Part shown: positions 50,513 to 59,867 of the stretch, piece by piece | Position numbering within the stretch: the stretch's first letter is position 1 | Layout: the number at the start of each line of letters is the position of its first letter | Assembly (NCBI GenBank): GCA_963713695.1 | Contig: CAVQMU010000002.1 | Span: 496,001 to 560,000 of the forward strand | Origin: Rhodoblastus sp963713695 | Lineage (GTDB): Bacteria > Pseudomonadota > Alphaproteobacteria > Rhizobiales > Beijerinckiaceae | Direction of reading: 5' to 3' | DNA: 64,000 bases | The notes under the pieces: model-generated | What the model was told of the DNA's origin: nothing | Database searches by the model: none | The model's input: the letters and a program-made list of their open reading frames with translations, nothing else | Made by a program: the position numbers and the translations under genes

Positions 50513-51466
50513 GTGCTTGAGCGCGGGTGGAGGCCAGGAGACCTGGCGCCAGCGAAAATTAGTCGCGCTAGAATTCATCGCCGCCAATTCCTGATCGCAA
50601 GCACCTTGGCGGCAAGCGGCTTTGCGATAGACGGTTTTGCCGCCGAACCGCTGCTGGGCTTGCGCGTGACGCGCTATAATGTTTCGCCCAAGGCGTGGCC
50701 GGCCGGGCTGAAGCTGACGCTGGCGGTGATTGCCGATCTGCACGCCTGTGACCCCTGGATGTCTGTCGCCCATATCGAATCCATCGTAGCCGCCACCAAT
50801 TCACTCAACGCCGACGCTGTCGTATTGCTTGGCGATTATGTCGCCGGACATCGCAAGGTCTCCGCCTTCGTGCCGGACGCCGACTGGGCGCGCGCGCTTG
50901 GGGCGCTGCGCGCCCCGCTTGGCGTCTATGCGATTCTCGGAAATCACGACTGGTGGAACGATCATCGCGCCCAGTTGCTCAGGCGCGGACCGACTGGAGC
51001 GCGCACCGCGCTTGAACATGCGGGAATTCCGGTTCTCGAAAACGACGTCATGAAATTGTCCAAGGCGGGCGAGGCGTTCTGGATTGCAGGACTTGGCGAC
51101 CAGAACGCGTTTGTTCGCGGCGGTTCCAACGGCGCCTGGAACATTGCCGGCGTCAACAATCTCGACGCTATCCTGGACAATGTTTCGGGCGACGAGCCGA
51201 TCGTGCTGCTGGCGCACGAGCCGGACATTTTTCCGAGGATTCCCCAACGCATAGGCTTGACGCTTGCAGGCCACACGCACGGCGGCCAGGTTCGGCTGTT
51301 GGGCCAGGTCCTCTTCGCGCCTTCGACCCTGTCCCGCATTTACAATTACGGTCATTTTTGTGAAGACGAAAAGCACCTGATCGTTTCCGGAGGCCTTGGT
51401 TGCTCCTGGTGGCCAGTGCGTTTCGGGGTCCCGCCGGAAGTTTTGTTCGTAACGGTCGAGACTTGA
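50513..51466 (+). CDS. Tat-exported metallophosphoesterase (calcineurin-like)
   Basis: 317 residues, GTG start after an AGGAAG site. Twin-arginine signal HRRQFLIASTLAASGFAIDG. Metal ligands in order: VIADLHACDPW (D-x-H), VVLLGDYVAG (GD), YAILGNHDWW (GNHD), LAHEPDIF and LAGHTHGGQVRLLG (GH-x-H). This resembles YaeI/LpxH-like phosphoesterases acting on lipid or sugar phosphates. Located last in the run of co-directional biosynthesis genes, 9 bases after the glycanase gene. Confidence 0.9.
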   Translation: MLERGWRPGDLAPAKISRARIHRRQFLIASTLAASGFAIDGFAAEPLLGLRVTRYNVSPKAWPAGLKLTLAVIADLHACDPWMSVAHIESIVAATNSLNADAVVLLGDYVAGHRKVSAFVPDADWARALGALRAPLGVYAILGNHDWWNDHRAQLLRRGPTGARTALEHAGIPVLENDVMKLSKAGEAFWIAGLGDQNAFVRGGSNGAWNIAGVNNLDAILDNVSGDEPIVLLAHEPDIFPRIPQRIGLTLAGHTHGGQVRLLGQVLFAPSTLSRIYNYGHFCEDEKHLIVSGGLGCSWWPVRFGVPPEVLFVTVET

Positions 51467-51475
51467 CGCCAAATA

Positions 51476-52174
51476 TCAGCCAGCCGGCAAAATTCGAGCG
51501 AATTCTGCAAGGGAGCCGTGCTCCTTCCAGCCGTGAAGCGCGATCCGTGTCCTGTTGTTGCGGTCGAGGCCTGGCGGCGCGGGAAAGGCCGCCCGACGCT
51601 CCTCCAGAAGGACTTTCAGCAAAAATTCCAGTTCGGCGGCCGCATATGCCGGGTCGTTATAAACACTGGTCTTTTCGCTGGCGAGGCGCGTCACTGTAAA
51701 GCCGGAGCCCTGAAGGTCGAATTCTCCGACGTGAATTGTTTGCCCTGTCCAGCGTCGACGTGCGACGAGAGTCTGCCCGGCAAATTGCAGGAACCATTTA
51801 TGACCGGCGCTTGACGACATGCGGTCTGCAGGGCCGGACGATGGCGCGCGCGCGCCAACATGGATCGTGCAAGGCACGTTTATCGGATCGGCGGGAAGCG
51901 TCGTCGAAGCCGACGCCTGGACGACATCTTCAATGGCGGCGAATGCTGGCGAGGCGGTTTCGCTGAGCGTCAGCCGCCTTAGCGCGGCGCAGGCCGCGCG
52001 GCAGTCAAGAACTTCAAACGAGAACGGGTTTCTTGGGTCTCCGGCGGGAAGCCAGTTTAATTCCTTCTCCCAGCGCTGCATCATTTCGACCCTGAAGCGA
52101 TTACGTGCAAACCTCTCGCGCAGTATAGCGCAGAAGGAGCGCGTGTCATTGTCGAAAGGTCGTGGGAATTCCAT
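51476..52174 (-). CDS. Protein of unknown function (232 aa)
   Basis: The only minus-strand gene of the locus, starting MEFPRPFDNDTRSFCAILRE. The residues are typical of a folded cytoplasmic protein (RWEKELNWLPAGDPRNPFSF then FEVLDCRAACAALRRLTLSE near 50-80; a C-terminal FLLKVLLEERRAAFPAPPGL). No catalytic motif, signal or membrane segment. I do not recognise a family. It ends convergently with the metallophosphoesterase, nine bases away, and begins close to a degenerate receiver gene transcribed the other way, a possible regulatory pair. Confidence 0.6.
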   Translation of the reverse strand: MEFPRPFDNDTRSFCAILRERFARNRFRVEMMQRWEKELNWLPAGDPRNPFSFEVLDCRAACAALRRLTLSETASPAFAAIEDVVQASASTTLPADPINVPCTIHVGARAPSSGPADRMSSSAGHKWFLQFAGQTLVARRRWTGQTIHVGEFDLQGSGFTVTRLASEKTSVYNDPAYAAAELEFLLKVLLEERRAAFPAPPGLDRNNRTRIALHGWKEHGSLAEFARILPAG

Positions 52175-52276
52175 CGTCCCAAGTCTCTGTTCTTTGCAAG
52201 AGCGCTGAGGCGCTTCGGCTTTTTGGGACCCGTGGGCAAATTCGAACGGCGGCGCAGGGAGGCTCGTAATCCCGTG

Positions 52277-52714
52277 ATGCAGACAGCGGCCATCAAAATG
52301 CCCATGGCAATGGTGATCGAGGATGAACCGGAGATCGCAACCTTTGCGGTTGCCGCTTTCCGCTGGTTCGGCCTGGACGGATTTGCGGTTGATTCCGTCG
52401 CAGGCGCCCTCGAAATTCTGGAGAGGTCGCACGATGTTGCGGTATTGCTGATCAATCTGCCGCGAGACGAAGATCAGGTCGAGTTGGCGAAACTCGTCGC
52501 GACGCGCTGGCCAGTCATCAACATGATCCTGGTTTCCGCAAGGCTGGACAAGCTGGACGCGCTCCCGCCCGTCGTATTCATGGCGAAACCCGCGAGCCCC
52601 CTTGCGCTTTTCACCGTTATTCATCGAGCGGGTTTTCGCCGCGCATCGCCTCGACGGCATTCGGAATTGGCCAGCCGGACTATTTCGCGACGCCGATTGC
52701 GAAGGGATCAATAA
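52277..52714 (+). CDS. Degenerate receiver-domain protein (Asp to Asn)
   Basis: 145 residues from MQTAAIKMPMAMVIEDEPEI. Receiver-domain layout: the acidic pair in VIEDEPEIA, hydrophobic strands VAVLLINLPRDED where the phospho-acceptor Asp is replaced by Asn, then VINMILVSARL and the conserved Lys in VVFMAKPASPLALF. The Asn implies it cannot be phosphorylated at the usual site. It has no output domain. It lies divergent from the unknown gene at 51476. Confidence 0.7.
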   Translation: MQTAAIKMPMAMVIEDEPEIATFAVAAFRWFGLDGFAVDSVAGALEILERSHDVAVLLINLPRDEDQVELAKLVATRWPVINMILVSARLDKLDALPPVVFMAKPASPLALFTVIHRAGFRRASPRRHSELASRTISRRRLRRDQ

Positions 52715-52952
52715 GCGCGAAGGGAGCAAATAGTTGGCGTCGCGCGCAAACGGCCTGCTTGAGCCTCAAGATCATCCCGCAAGGCCAATACCCGATCTCC
52801 CGGGCCTCTATTTTAGCCGCTGAACCTATCGAAAGCCCCGGAAAACGCTAATGATTTGGCGCTTCCTGGGTTTTCGCCGTTCTGGGATCAGGTTTCGTCG
52901 GAAAAGCTCGGGAAAATTGTCATCGCGAGTGCTTTGGCAACAACCTTGCCCC

Positions 52953-54868
52953 TCACGTATCCCCGAGCAGGAAATTGACGATGAGCTTTGCCGCCTTCCT
53001 GGGCGACAGTTTTCCGGTGTTGATGTGGATGTCAGGATTTTCCGGCGCCTCGTAGGGCGAGTCGATGCCGGTGAAGTTCGGCAATTGTCCGCTGCGCGCC
53101 TTCTTGTAAAGGCCTTTGACGTCCCGCTCCTCGGCGACTTCAAGCGGCGTGTCGACAAAAATTTCCACGAATTCGCCGGGCGCCATCATCTGGCGGACCA
53201 TTTCCCGCTCGGCGCGGAAAGGGCTGATGAAGGAGGTGATGACGATCAGTCCGGCGTCGGTCATCAACTTGGCGACCTCGCCGACGCGCCGGATGTTCTC
53301 GATGCGGTCGGCCTCGGTAAAGCCGAGATCCTTGTTGAGGCCATGACGAACATTGTCGCCATCCAGCAGGACGGTATGCCGGTTCATGCGAAGCAGCTTG
53401 CGCTGGACGATATTGGCGATGGTGGATTTTCCCGATCCGGAAAGGCCGGTGAGCCAAAGGACGGCAGGCTTTTGATTCTTGATCGCGGCGTGGGCCTCGC
53501 GGCTGACGTCGATCGCCTGCCAATGAAGGTTCTGGCTGCGGCGCAAGGCGAAATGCAGCATGCCCGCAGCCACCGTTTCATTGGTGCTCTTGTCGACCAG
53601 GATGAACCCGCCAAGCGTGCGGTTTTCCGCATAGGGTTCGAAGATGATCGGCTTGTCGGTGGACAATGTGACGACGCCAATGCCGTTCAGTTCGAGCGTC
53701 CTGGCCGCCAGATGCTCCGCGGTGTTGACGTTGATCTGATATTTGGGCTGCTGCACCGTGACGTTGGCCGTCTGCGTCGCGAGTTTCAGCCAGTAGGGCC
53801 GTCCGGGCGACAGCGGATGATCGGACATCCAGACGAGGGTCGCCTCGAACTGGTCGGCGATCTGCGGAGGGGAGTCGCTGCCCGCGATGACGTCGCCGCG
53901 CGAGCAGTCGATCTCGTCGGCAAGGACGATTTCGACGGACTGGCCGGCCACGGCCCTGTCGAGGTCCCCGTCCATCGCGACGATCCGCGCGACGGTCGAG
54001 GTCCTGCCCGAGGGAGCGACGCGCACGGCGTCGCCCGGCTTGACCTCGCCGGAGGCGATCAGGCCGCAAAAGGCGCGAAAATCGAGATTGGGGCGATTGA
54101 CCCACTGGACGGGAAGCCGAAACGGCCTGGCCGGATCCGCTTCCGCGTCGAGATTGACGGTTTCCAGGCGCCCGATGAGCGTCGGGCCGCCGTACCATGG
54201 CATGTTGGTCGAGCGCGCGGCGATATTGTCGCCCTTGAAGGCGGAAATCGGAATCGCCACGACCTCCACGAGGCCGAGCTTGTTCGCAAAGTCGCGATAA
54301 TCAGCGCAAATCGTGTCGAAGACCTCCTGATCGTAGTCGACAAGGTCCATCTTGTTGACGGCAAGCACGATCTTCCGGATGCCGATGAGCTTGGCGAGGT
54401 AGGAATGGCGGCGCGTCTGGGTCAGCACGCCCCGGCGCGCGTCGACCAGGATGACCGCCAGTTCGGCCGTCGAGGCGCCCGTCACCATGTTGCGGGTATA
54501 TTGTTCGTGGCCCGGCGTGTCGGCGACGATGAACTTGCGCTTTTCCGTCGAGAAGAAACGATAGGCGACGTCGATGGTGATGCCCTGCTCACGTTCGGCC
54601 GCGAGCCCATCGACCAGCAAGGCGAAATCGATGTTGTCGCCCTGGGCGCCCCACGTTTGGAGTTTGCCTGCAATGCGGCGAGATGGTCGTCGAAGATCAT
54701 CTTCGTGTCGTAGAGCAACCGCCCGATCAGCGTGGACTTGCCGTCATCGACCGAGCCGCAGGTGATGAAACGCAACAGGCTCTTGCGCTGGTGCTGCGCA
54801 AGATAGGCGTCGATGTCCTTCGCAATCAGCGTATCGGTGATGTAGGAGCTGTCCGCGACAATCGTCAT
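52953..54868 (-). CDS. cysNC: Bifunctional sulfate adenylyltransferase subunit 1/APS kinase (one-base frameshift)
   Basis: CysN part: MTIVADSSYITDTLIAKDID ... FITCGSVDDGKSTLIGRLLY (P loop), then after the break DTPGHEQYTRNMVTGASTAE and AVNKMDLVDY (G3 and G4 motifs of the translational GTPase fold). CysC part from about residue 450: VLWLTGLSGSGKSTIANIVQ (P loop), DGDNVRHGLNKDLGF, then EIFVDTPLEVAEERDVKGLY. One A missing from a short A run near 54656-54658 breaks the frame; restoring it gives TWGAQGDNIDFALLVDG and 638 residues, a normal CysNC length. Makes APS/PAPS. Confidence 0.93.
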
Positions 54869-54905
54869 AAGTCCGCCTCGTCTCGCCGGCGCTGAAATGC
54901 GCCGG

Positions 54906-55826
54906 TCAGAAATAACCCTGCTGCTTCTTGTTCTCCATGCTCGCATTGCCCTTGTCGCGATCGATGGCGCGTCCCTGGCGCTCGGACGTGGTCGTGAGCA
55001 GCATTTCCTGAATGATCTCGCTCAGGGTCGAGGCCTTGCTTTCAACGGCGCCTGTCAAAGGATAGCAGCCGAGCGTCCGGAAGCGGATCGAGCGCATGAC
55101 CGGCGTCTCTCCGGGCAGCAGTGGAAAACGGTCGTCATCGACCATCAGGAGCAGGCCATCCCGTTCCACTGTCGGACGCGGCGCCGCGAAGTACAGGGGC
55201 ACAATTTCGATCCTGTTCAACTGGATATAGAGCCAGATGTCGAGCTCCGTCCAATTGGAAAGCGGGAAGACGCGAATGCTCTCGCCTTTGGCCTTGTGGG
55301 CGTTGTAGAGGTTCCACACCTCCGGCCGCTGGCTTTTCGGGTTCCAGCGATGGTTGGCGGCGCGGAACGAAAACACGCGCTCCTTGGCCCGAACTTTCTC
55401 CTCGTCGCGGCGCGCCCCGCCGAAAGCGGCGTCAAAGCCGTATTTGTCGAGCGCCTGCTTCAATCCCTCGGTCTTCCAAAGATCCGTATGAACGGATCCA
55501 TGATCGAATGGATTGACGCCGCGCTCCAACGCTTCCGGATTCTGGTAGACGATCAGATCCATGCCGCTTTCGCGGGCCATCTTGTCGCGCAACTCGTACA
55601 TGGCCTTGAATTTCCATGTCGTGTCGACATGGAGCAGGGGGAACGGCGGCGTCGCCGGAAAGAAGGCCTTGCGCGCCAGGTGCAGCATGACCGCGCTGTC
55701 CTTGCCGGCGGAATAGAGCATGACGGGGCGCTCGCACTCTGCGACCACTTCGCGCATGATGTGGATGGATTCGGCCTCAAGCCGTTCAATATGGGTAAGC
55801 GCGCCCGGACTATCGCCAACGTTCAT
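54906..55826 (-). CDS. cysD: Sulfate adenylyltransferase subunit 2
   Basis: 306 residues. PP-loop motif YSAGKDSAVMLHLARKAF (about 38-55), then FPLLHVDTTWKFKAMYELRD, GARRDEEKVRAKERVFSFR and RTLGCYPLTGAVES, all typical of CysD. It adenylates sulfate using ATP, with CysN as GTPase partner. It is 37 bases upstream of cysNC on the same strand, so they form one operon. PAPS from this pair could also feed the sulfotransferase at 3649. Confidence 0.95.
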   Translation of the reverse strand: MNVGDSPGALTHIERLEAESIHIMREVVAECERPVMLYSAGKDSAVMLHLARKAFFPATPPFPLLHVDTTWKFKAMYELRDKMARESGMDLIVYQNPEALERGVNPFDHGSVHTDLWKTEGLKQALDKYGFDAAFGGARRDEEKVRAKERVFSFRAANHRWNPKSQRPEVWNLYNAHKAKGESIRVFPLSNWTELDIWLYIQLNRIEIVPLYFAAPRPTVERDGLLLMVDDDRFPLLPGETPVMRSIRFRTLGCYPLTGAVESKASTLSEIIQEMLLTTTSERQGRAIDRDKGNASMENKKQQGYF

Positions 55827-56001
55827 GTCGAGTCACCAGCCTGATTTGGTGGGAACGCATCTAACGGCTTGCATTCCATTGAATCAATAGCTGAAGGCGA
55901 GCAGCGGGGCTTCGCGATGAACGCGAGCGGCTGAATCCAGAAGGAAAAGCCCAGGTCCGTTCTGATCGGATCGAAAAAGCGTCGCCAACGAAAAGGGGGA
56001 A

Positions 56002-56077
56002 TGGAGGCCTCGGAAGGGAATTAAACCCTTCCTGTGGAGATTTGCAGTCTCCCGCGTATTCGCTCCGCCACGAGGCC
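56002..56077 (-). tRNA. tRNA-Cys (GCA)
   Basis: On the minus strand: acceptor GGCCTCG pairs with CGAGGCC; anticodon arm GGAGA-CTGCAAA-TCTCC gives GCA; ends T-CCA. The T-arm is odd: GGAAGGG-TTTAATT-CCCTTCC pairs for seven bases and leaves one base too many before the acceptor, and the loop has TTTAATT instead of TTCAATT. A one-base insertion error would explain the extra base. Confidence 0.88.
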
Positions 56078-56181
56078 ATGGTCACGCGCCGACGGTTACA
56101 TCGGCAATGGACAGCCCATATCTATCTGTCAAAAGTTAAGGGAATGCCAATGCTGGCGAAAAGATCGCACGGCGGGAAAAT

Positions 56182-56523
56182 TCATTTCAGCAGCATTATG
56201 AAGCGTTCGGTTTCGCCGGGACGCTGCACCTCGATGCGGCGCATGCCGATGTAGCGGGTGATCCGCAGCTTGTCGCCCGCCTTGAACTCGGCGCACTGAC
56301 CGGCCTTCACCTGCTCGGAGATGTACGCTTCCGCCGCTTCCTTGTTGATTTCGACGTATGTGTCGACCCAGCGTTTGATCAGCGCCCCGTCCTTGCAGCC
56401 GAACAATTCCGTCTGGATGGTGCAGAGGTCTCCAACGTCACAGGAGCCGAGCGCGCGCGCCTCGGGGCTCGCCATGATCGAAAGGAGCAGGCCTGCGGCG
56501 AAGACTGTTCTGCGAGTGGACAT
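56182..56523 (-). CDS. Small exported protein of unknown function
   Basis: 113 residues with a Sec signal peptide (MSTRRTVFAAGLLLSIMASP, cleaved after ARA). The mature part has four cysteines (CDVGDLC, GCKDG and GQC), likely two disulfides in the periplasm, and a basic C-terminal strand RYIGMRRIEVQRPGETERF. No family recognised. Confidence 0.65.
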   Translation of the reverse strand: MSTRRTVFAAGLLLSIMASPEARALGSCDVGDLCTIQTELFGCKDGALIKRWVDTYVEINKEAAEAYISEQVKAGQCAEFKAGDKLRITRYIGMRRIEVQRPGETERFIMLLK

Positions 56524-56618
56524 GCGATGCGCCCCGGAAGATGATCGGAGGTGACCCGGATCATGATCCTAGGACGCGAAGGTTGCCCGAAACATTTCGT
56601 TCGTGGAACAGGGGCGGA

Positions 56619-56939
56619 TCAGCCGGTGATTTTCTCGATCAGTTCGCGCCGGCGGGCGTGGGTGGCGAGATCGAGGAAAAACAGGCCGAGTTCTTCGTGG
56701 CCGACGCGCCGAATTTCGCACTCGAAAGCCTGATGGTCGGTTTTGGCGATGAGCGAGATGCGTTCCCCGGCGACGAGCGAGGCCAGGACCGGCGCCGAGG
56801 CCTTGTCTATGACCACACGGACGCCTTCTTCGGAAATATCGGCGATCTGGCCGGACAGGCGGCGGTCGCCGCAGAACAGCTCCGCCTCGACATTCTGGAT
56901 CACCGGGAGGCGCGGCGTTGCGCGACGTTCGATAAACAT
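56619..56939 (-). CDS. PilZ-domain protein (c-di-GMP binding)
   Basis: 106 residues, a single PilZ domain. The c-di-GMP site is readable: R-x3-R in ERRATPRLPV at about 4-13 and the (D/N)-x-S-x2-G motif in IADISEEGVRVVID. It lacks any output domain. PilZ proteins often control polysaccharide export or motility, so a link to the exopolysaccharide locus is possible but unproven. Confidence 0.85.
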   Translation of the reverse strand: MFIERRATPRLPVIQNVEAELFCGDRRLSGQIADISEEGVRVVIDKASAPVLASLVAGERISLIAKTDHQAFECEIRRVGHEELGLFFLDLATHARRRELIEKITG

Positions 56940-57553
56940 GGTTCTGCTCGTTCTTCTCGCGGATGCCCATTACATCGCGCCGACGATGCAATCTTCTGCC
57001 CAAATGGTTTAAGATTACATTACGCAACGTCGCATCGAGGATTTGCTGATTGCGGATCGAGTTTAAATCCGGCTTGGCGGGGCGTTTGACCAGACAGTCT
57101 CGCCTGCGCGGCTTCAATGCTACAGGTCACAGGGGGCAATAGCCGCCGAGTTTGGGAGAGACGCCAATATGCACGCTCGCCGCGGGGGCGTGGCGCCGGT
57201 TCAACTCTTGTGGGCCGGCGACCGGCGAGTGCATCGCCGCGCTGGCGATGTCGCAAATATGGAAGATCGCGCGGCGCATTCAGTAGATTAAAGAAGGGAG
57301 CGTGCGCGAGATGTGCTTTCGTCCCGAGGCAAGCTCATTTGCATTCTCGGGCCAAAGCGGGTACACAGGCGTCGCTGCATCGCAGCATCCAGAGGCGCCG
57401 GCGCATAGGACATTCGGGCAGAGCTTGCAAAACGTTGCAGGCAAATCGCCAGAAGCGTCGCCCGGCCCAATCAGCCTCAAATGGCCGACAGCCCAATCTA
57501 TGCGGGGCCGTCTTCGACAAGCCGCCCTCAACGGACGCGTTGAATCACGCGCC
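56940..57553. other. Long gap upstream of rhlE
   Basis: 614 bases between divergent genes. Frames that extend rhlE upstream lack family similarity and run through it without a clear ribosome site, so I treat this as promoter and leader. rhlE homologues have long, cold-regulated leaders in some bacteria; nothing specific is visible here. Confidence 0.45.
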
Positions 57554-58954
57554 ATGGCGGCATTAAATGAAAGTTTCCCTGTGACGCAATTTTCCGATCT
57601 CGGCCTGGCCGAGAACGTCTTACGCGCCCTCAATTCCGAGGGCTATACGATCCCCACCCCCATTCAGGAACAGGCCATTCCGCCGCTGCTCGAAGGACGC
57701 GACCTTCTGGGCATCGCGCAGACCGGCACCGGCAAGACCTGCGCCTTCGCCACGCCGCTGATCACCCGCCTGCAGCAATATCCGACGCCCGTCCGCTCGC
57801 GCCAGACCAAGGTGCTGGTGCTCGCGCCGACGCGCGAACTGGCCGCCCAGATCGGCGAAAGTTTCAGGGTCTATGGCCGCCACGCCAATCTCCGCACCGC
57901 CGTGATCTTTGGCGGCGTCAGCTTCGGGCCGCAGCTCAAGGCGCTGCAGGGCGGCCTCGACGTTCTCGTCGCCACGCCCGGCCGCCTGCTCGATCACATC
58001 TCGCAGGGCAACCTGCGGCTCGACGGCGTCTCCGCCGTGGTGCTCGACGAAGCCGATCACATGCTCGACCTCGGCTTCCTCGTGCCGATCCGCAAGATCT
58101 TCGCCAAATTGCCGAAGACGCGCCAGACCTTGTTCTTCTCGGCGACCATGCCGACGGAGATCGCGTCGCTGGCCGGCGAAATGCTGCATAATCCGATGAA
58201 GGTTTCGGTGGCCCCGGTCGCCAAGACCGCCGACCGCGTCGAGCAGCGGGTGATCCTGGTCGAGGGCTCAGGCAAGCGCAACGCGCTGATCGACCTGTTC
58301 AAGAACCCGGATTTCAGCCGCTCCATCGTCTTCACGCGCACAAAGCGCGGCGCCGATAAGGTCGCGGGCTTCCTCAACGAGGCGGGTTTCTCCGCCGACG
58401 CCATTCACGGCAACAAGAGCCAGAACCAGCGCACCCGCGCGCTGGACGGTTTCAAGACCGGACAGGTCGGCGTTCTCGTCGCCACCGATATCGCCGCGCG
58501 CGGCATCGATATCGACGCCGTCAGCCATGTCGTGAATTTCGAACTGCCTGAAGTCGCGGAATCCTACGTCCACCGCATCGGGCGCACGGCGCGCGCCGGG
58601 ATGGAAGGCGTGGCGATCTCGCTGTGCGACAATTCAGAACGCGCCTATCTGCGCGCTATCGAAAAGCTGACCAAGCAGCAGATTCCGGTGCTTGACCTGC
58701 GCAATGACAAGAACGCGCCCGAGGAGGCTCCTCCGCCGCGTGGAAAACCGCAGGGCCGCCCGGCGCATCGGCCAGACGACCGTCGCGGCCCGGCGCCGAC
58801 GCGTCACGGCGACAGCAGGCGCGAACACGGGCACAAGCACGAGGCCAGCCGCAACGCCAATCCGCGCACCGCGGGAGCGGGCGCTGGGGCAAGGACGGGG
58901 GATAGCCGTCCCGCCCGCAGCGGCGAAGGGTTTCGCAAGGGCCCGCGCGGCTGA
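57554..58954 (+). CDS. rhlE: DEAD-box RNA helicase, RhlE type
   Basis: 466 residues from MAALNESFPVTQFSDLGLAE. Helicase motifs in order: Q motif (YTIPTPIQEQAIPPLL), AQTGTGKT (I), PTREL (Ia), TPGRLLDH (Ib), VLDEADHMLDLGF (II, DEAD), FFSATMPTEI (III), SIVFTRTKRGADKVA (IV), VLVATDIAARGIDIDAV (V) and YVHRIGRTARAGMEG (VI). A basic, glycine/proline-rich tail follows from about residue 390. Remodels structured RNA, for example in cold growth and ribosome assembly. Confidence 0.95.
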   Translation: MAALNESFPVTQFSDLGLAENVLRALNSEGYTIPTPIQEQAIPPLLEGRDLLGIAQTGTGKTCAFATPLITRLQQYPTPVRSRQTKVLVLAPTRELAAQIGESFRVYGRHANLRTAVIFGGVSFGPQLKALQGGLDVLVATPGRLLDHISQGNLRLDGVSAVVLDEADHMLDLGFLVPIRKIFAKLPKTRQTLFFSATMPTEIASLAGEMLHNPMKVSVAPVAKTADRVEQRVILVEGSGKRNALIDLFKNPDFSRSIVFTRTKRGADKVAGFLNEAGFSADAIHGNKSQNQRTRALDGFKTGQVGVLVATDIAARGIDIDAVSHVVNFELPEVAESYVHRIGRTARAGMEGVAISLCDNSERAYLRAIEKLTKQQIPVLDLRNDKNAPEEAPPPRGKPQGRPAHRPDDRRGPAPTRHGDSRREHGHKHEASRNANPRTAGAGAGARTGDSRPARSGEGFRKGPRG

Positions 58955-58981
58955 GCCTTTGGTTCAAATAAAGTGAGATTG

Positions 58982-59009
58982 AAAGGTCGGGTTCAACCCC
59001 GGCCTTTTT
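58982..59009 (+). terminator. Terminator of rhlE
   Basis: AAAGGTCGGG pairs with CCCGGCCTTT (one wobble) followed by TTC, 27 bases after the stop codon. Confidence 0.75.
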
Positions 59010-59102
59010 CTGCGATTGGGCTCAGGCCAATGGCGCGGTTAACGCCCATCGGCAGGAATCGGCGGGAAGCGGAAGGCCGTTAGCCCCGCTCTCTCCGCGG
59101 TC

Positions 59103-59208
59103 ATGGCCGTGCTCGTCACGGCCATCCACGCCAGCGTGGAAGGCCGGTTTTACAAGGCTGACACGCATGCAACGGCCGGGCGTGGATGCCCGTGACAAGC
59201 ACGGGCAT
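59103..59208. repeat. Pair of inverted palindromic intergenic elements
   Basis: 59103-59125 is ATGGCCGTG-CTCGT-CACGGCCAT and 59186-59208 is ATGCCCGTG-ACAAG-CACGGGCAT: each a perfect 9-bp hairpin. The second unit is a near inverted copy of the first, with both arms changed together so pairing is kept. This is the palindromic repeat style common in Rhizobiales intergenic DNA. Confidence 0.75.
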
Positions 59209-59327
59209 GACGACCCAGAGATCATGAATAGCCGTCTGCAAAGAGCCGTCAGCAGCCAATGCCAAGTGACGGAAAAACGAAAGGCCGGGCAACGGCCTGC
59301 TGATCAGCTCGACGAAATGCCGTCGGC

Positions 59328-59867
59328 TCAGTGCCCCGCAAACTCCACCAGCGCTCGCACGGGCACGCCGAGGTCGCGGATTTTTTGTGCGCCGCCGAGG
59401 TCCGGCAGGTCGATGACGAAACAGGCGGCGACCACGTCCGCGCCCATCTGGCGCAACAGTTTGACCGCCCCCTCCGCCGTGCCGCCCGTGGCGATCAGGT
59501 CGTCGACCAGCAGCACTTTTTCACCCGGCTTCACCGCGTCCTCGTGCATCTCCATTTCGTCCAGCCCGTATTCGAGGCTGTAGGCGATGGACACCTTTGT
59601 GTGCGGCAGCTTGCCCTTCTTGCGGATGGGGATGAAGCCGGCGGACAATTGATGCGCCACGGCGCCGCCGAGGATGAAGCCGCGCGCCTCCATGCCGGCG
59701 ATCTGGTCGATTTTTCGCCCCGCATAGGGTTGGACGAGTTCATCGACCGCGCGCCGAAAACAGCGGGCGTCGCCGAGCAGGGTAGTGATGTCGCGAAACA
59801 TGATCCCCGGCTTGGGATAGTCTGGAATGGCGCGGATGATGCTTTTGAGGTCGGTTTCAATGGTCAT
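59328..59867 (-). CDS. apt: Adenine phosphoribosyltransferase
   Basis: 179 residues. MTIETDLKSIIRAIPDYPKP, then GIMFRDITTLLGDARCF, the PRPP loop LLVDDLIATGGTAEGAV (about 122-138) and GMEARGFILGGAVAHQL. Makes AMP from adenine and PRPP in the salvage pathway; the PRPP comes from prs nearby. Length and N terminus are normal. Confidence 0.97.
   Translation of the reverse strand: MTIETDLKSIIRAIPDYPKPGIMFRDITTLLGDARCFRRAVDELVQPYAGRKIDQIAGMEARGFILGGAVAHQLSAGFIPIRKKGKLPHTKVSIAYSLEYGLDEMEMHEDAVKPGEKVLLVDDLIATGGTAEGAVKLLRQMGADVVAACFVIDLPDLGGAQKIRDLGVPVRALVEFAGH

Noticed and set aside
56940..57553. N-terminal extension of rhlE of 84 residues
   Set aside because: The extension lacks helicase similarity. 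MAALNESFPVTQFSDLGL is the normal family start.
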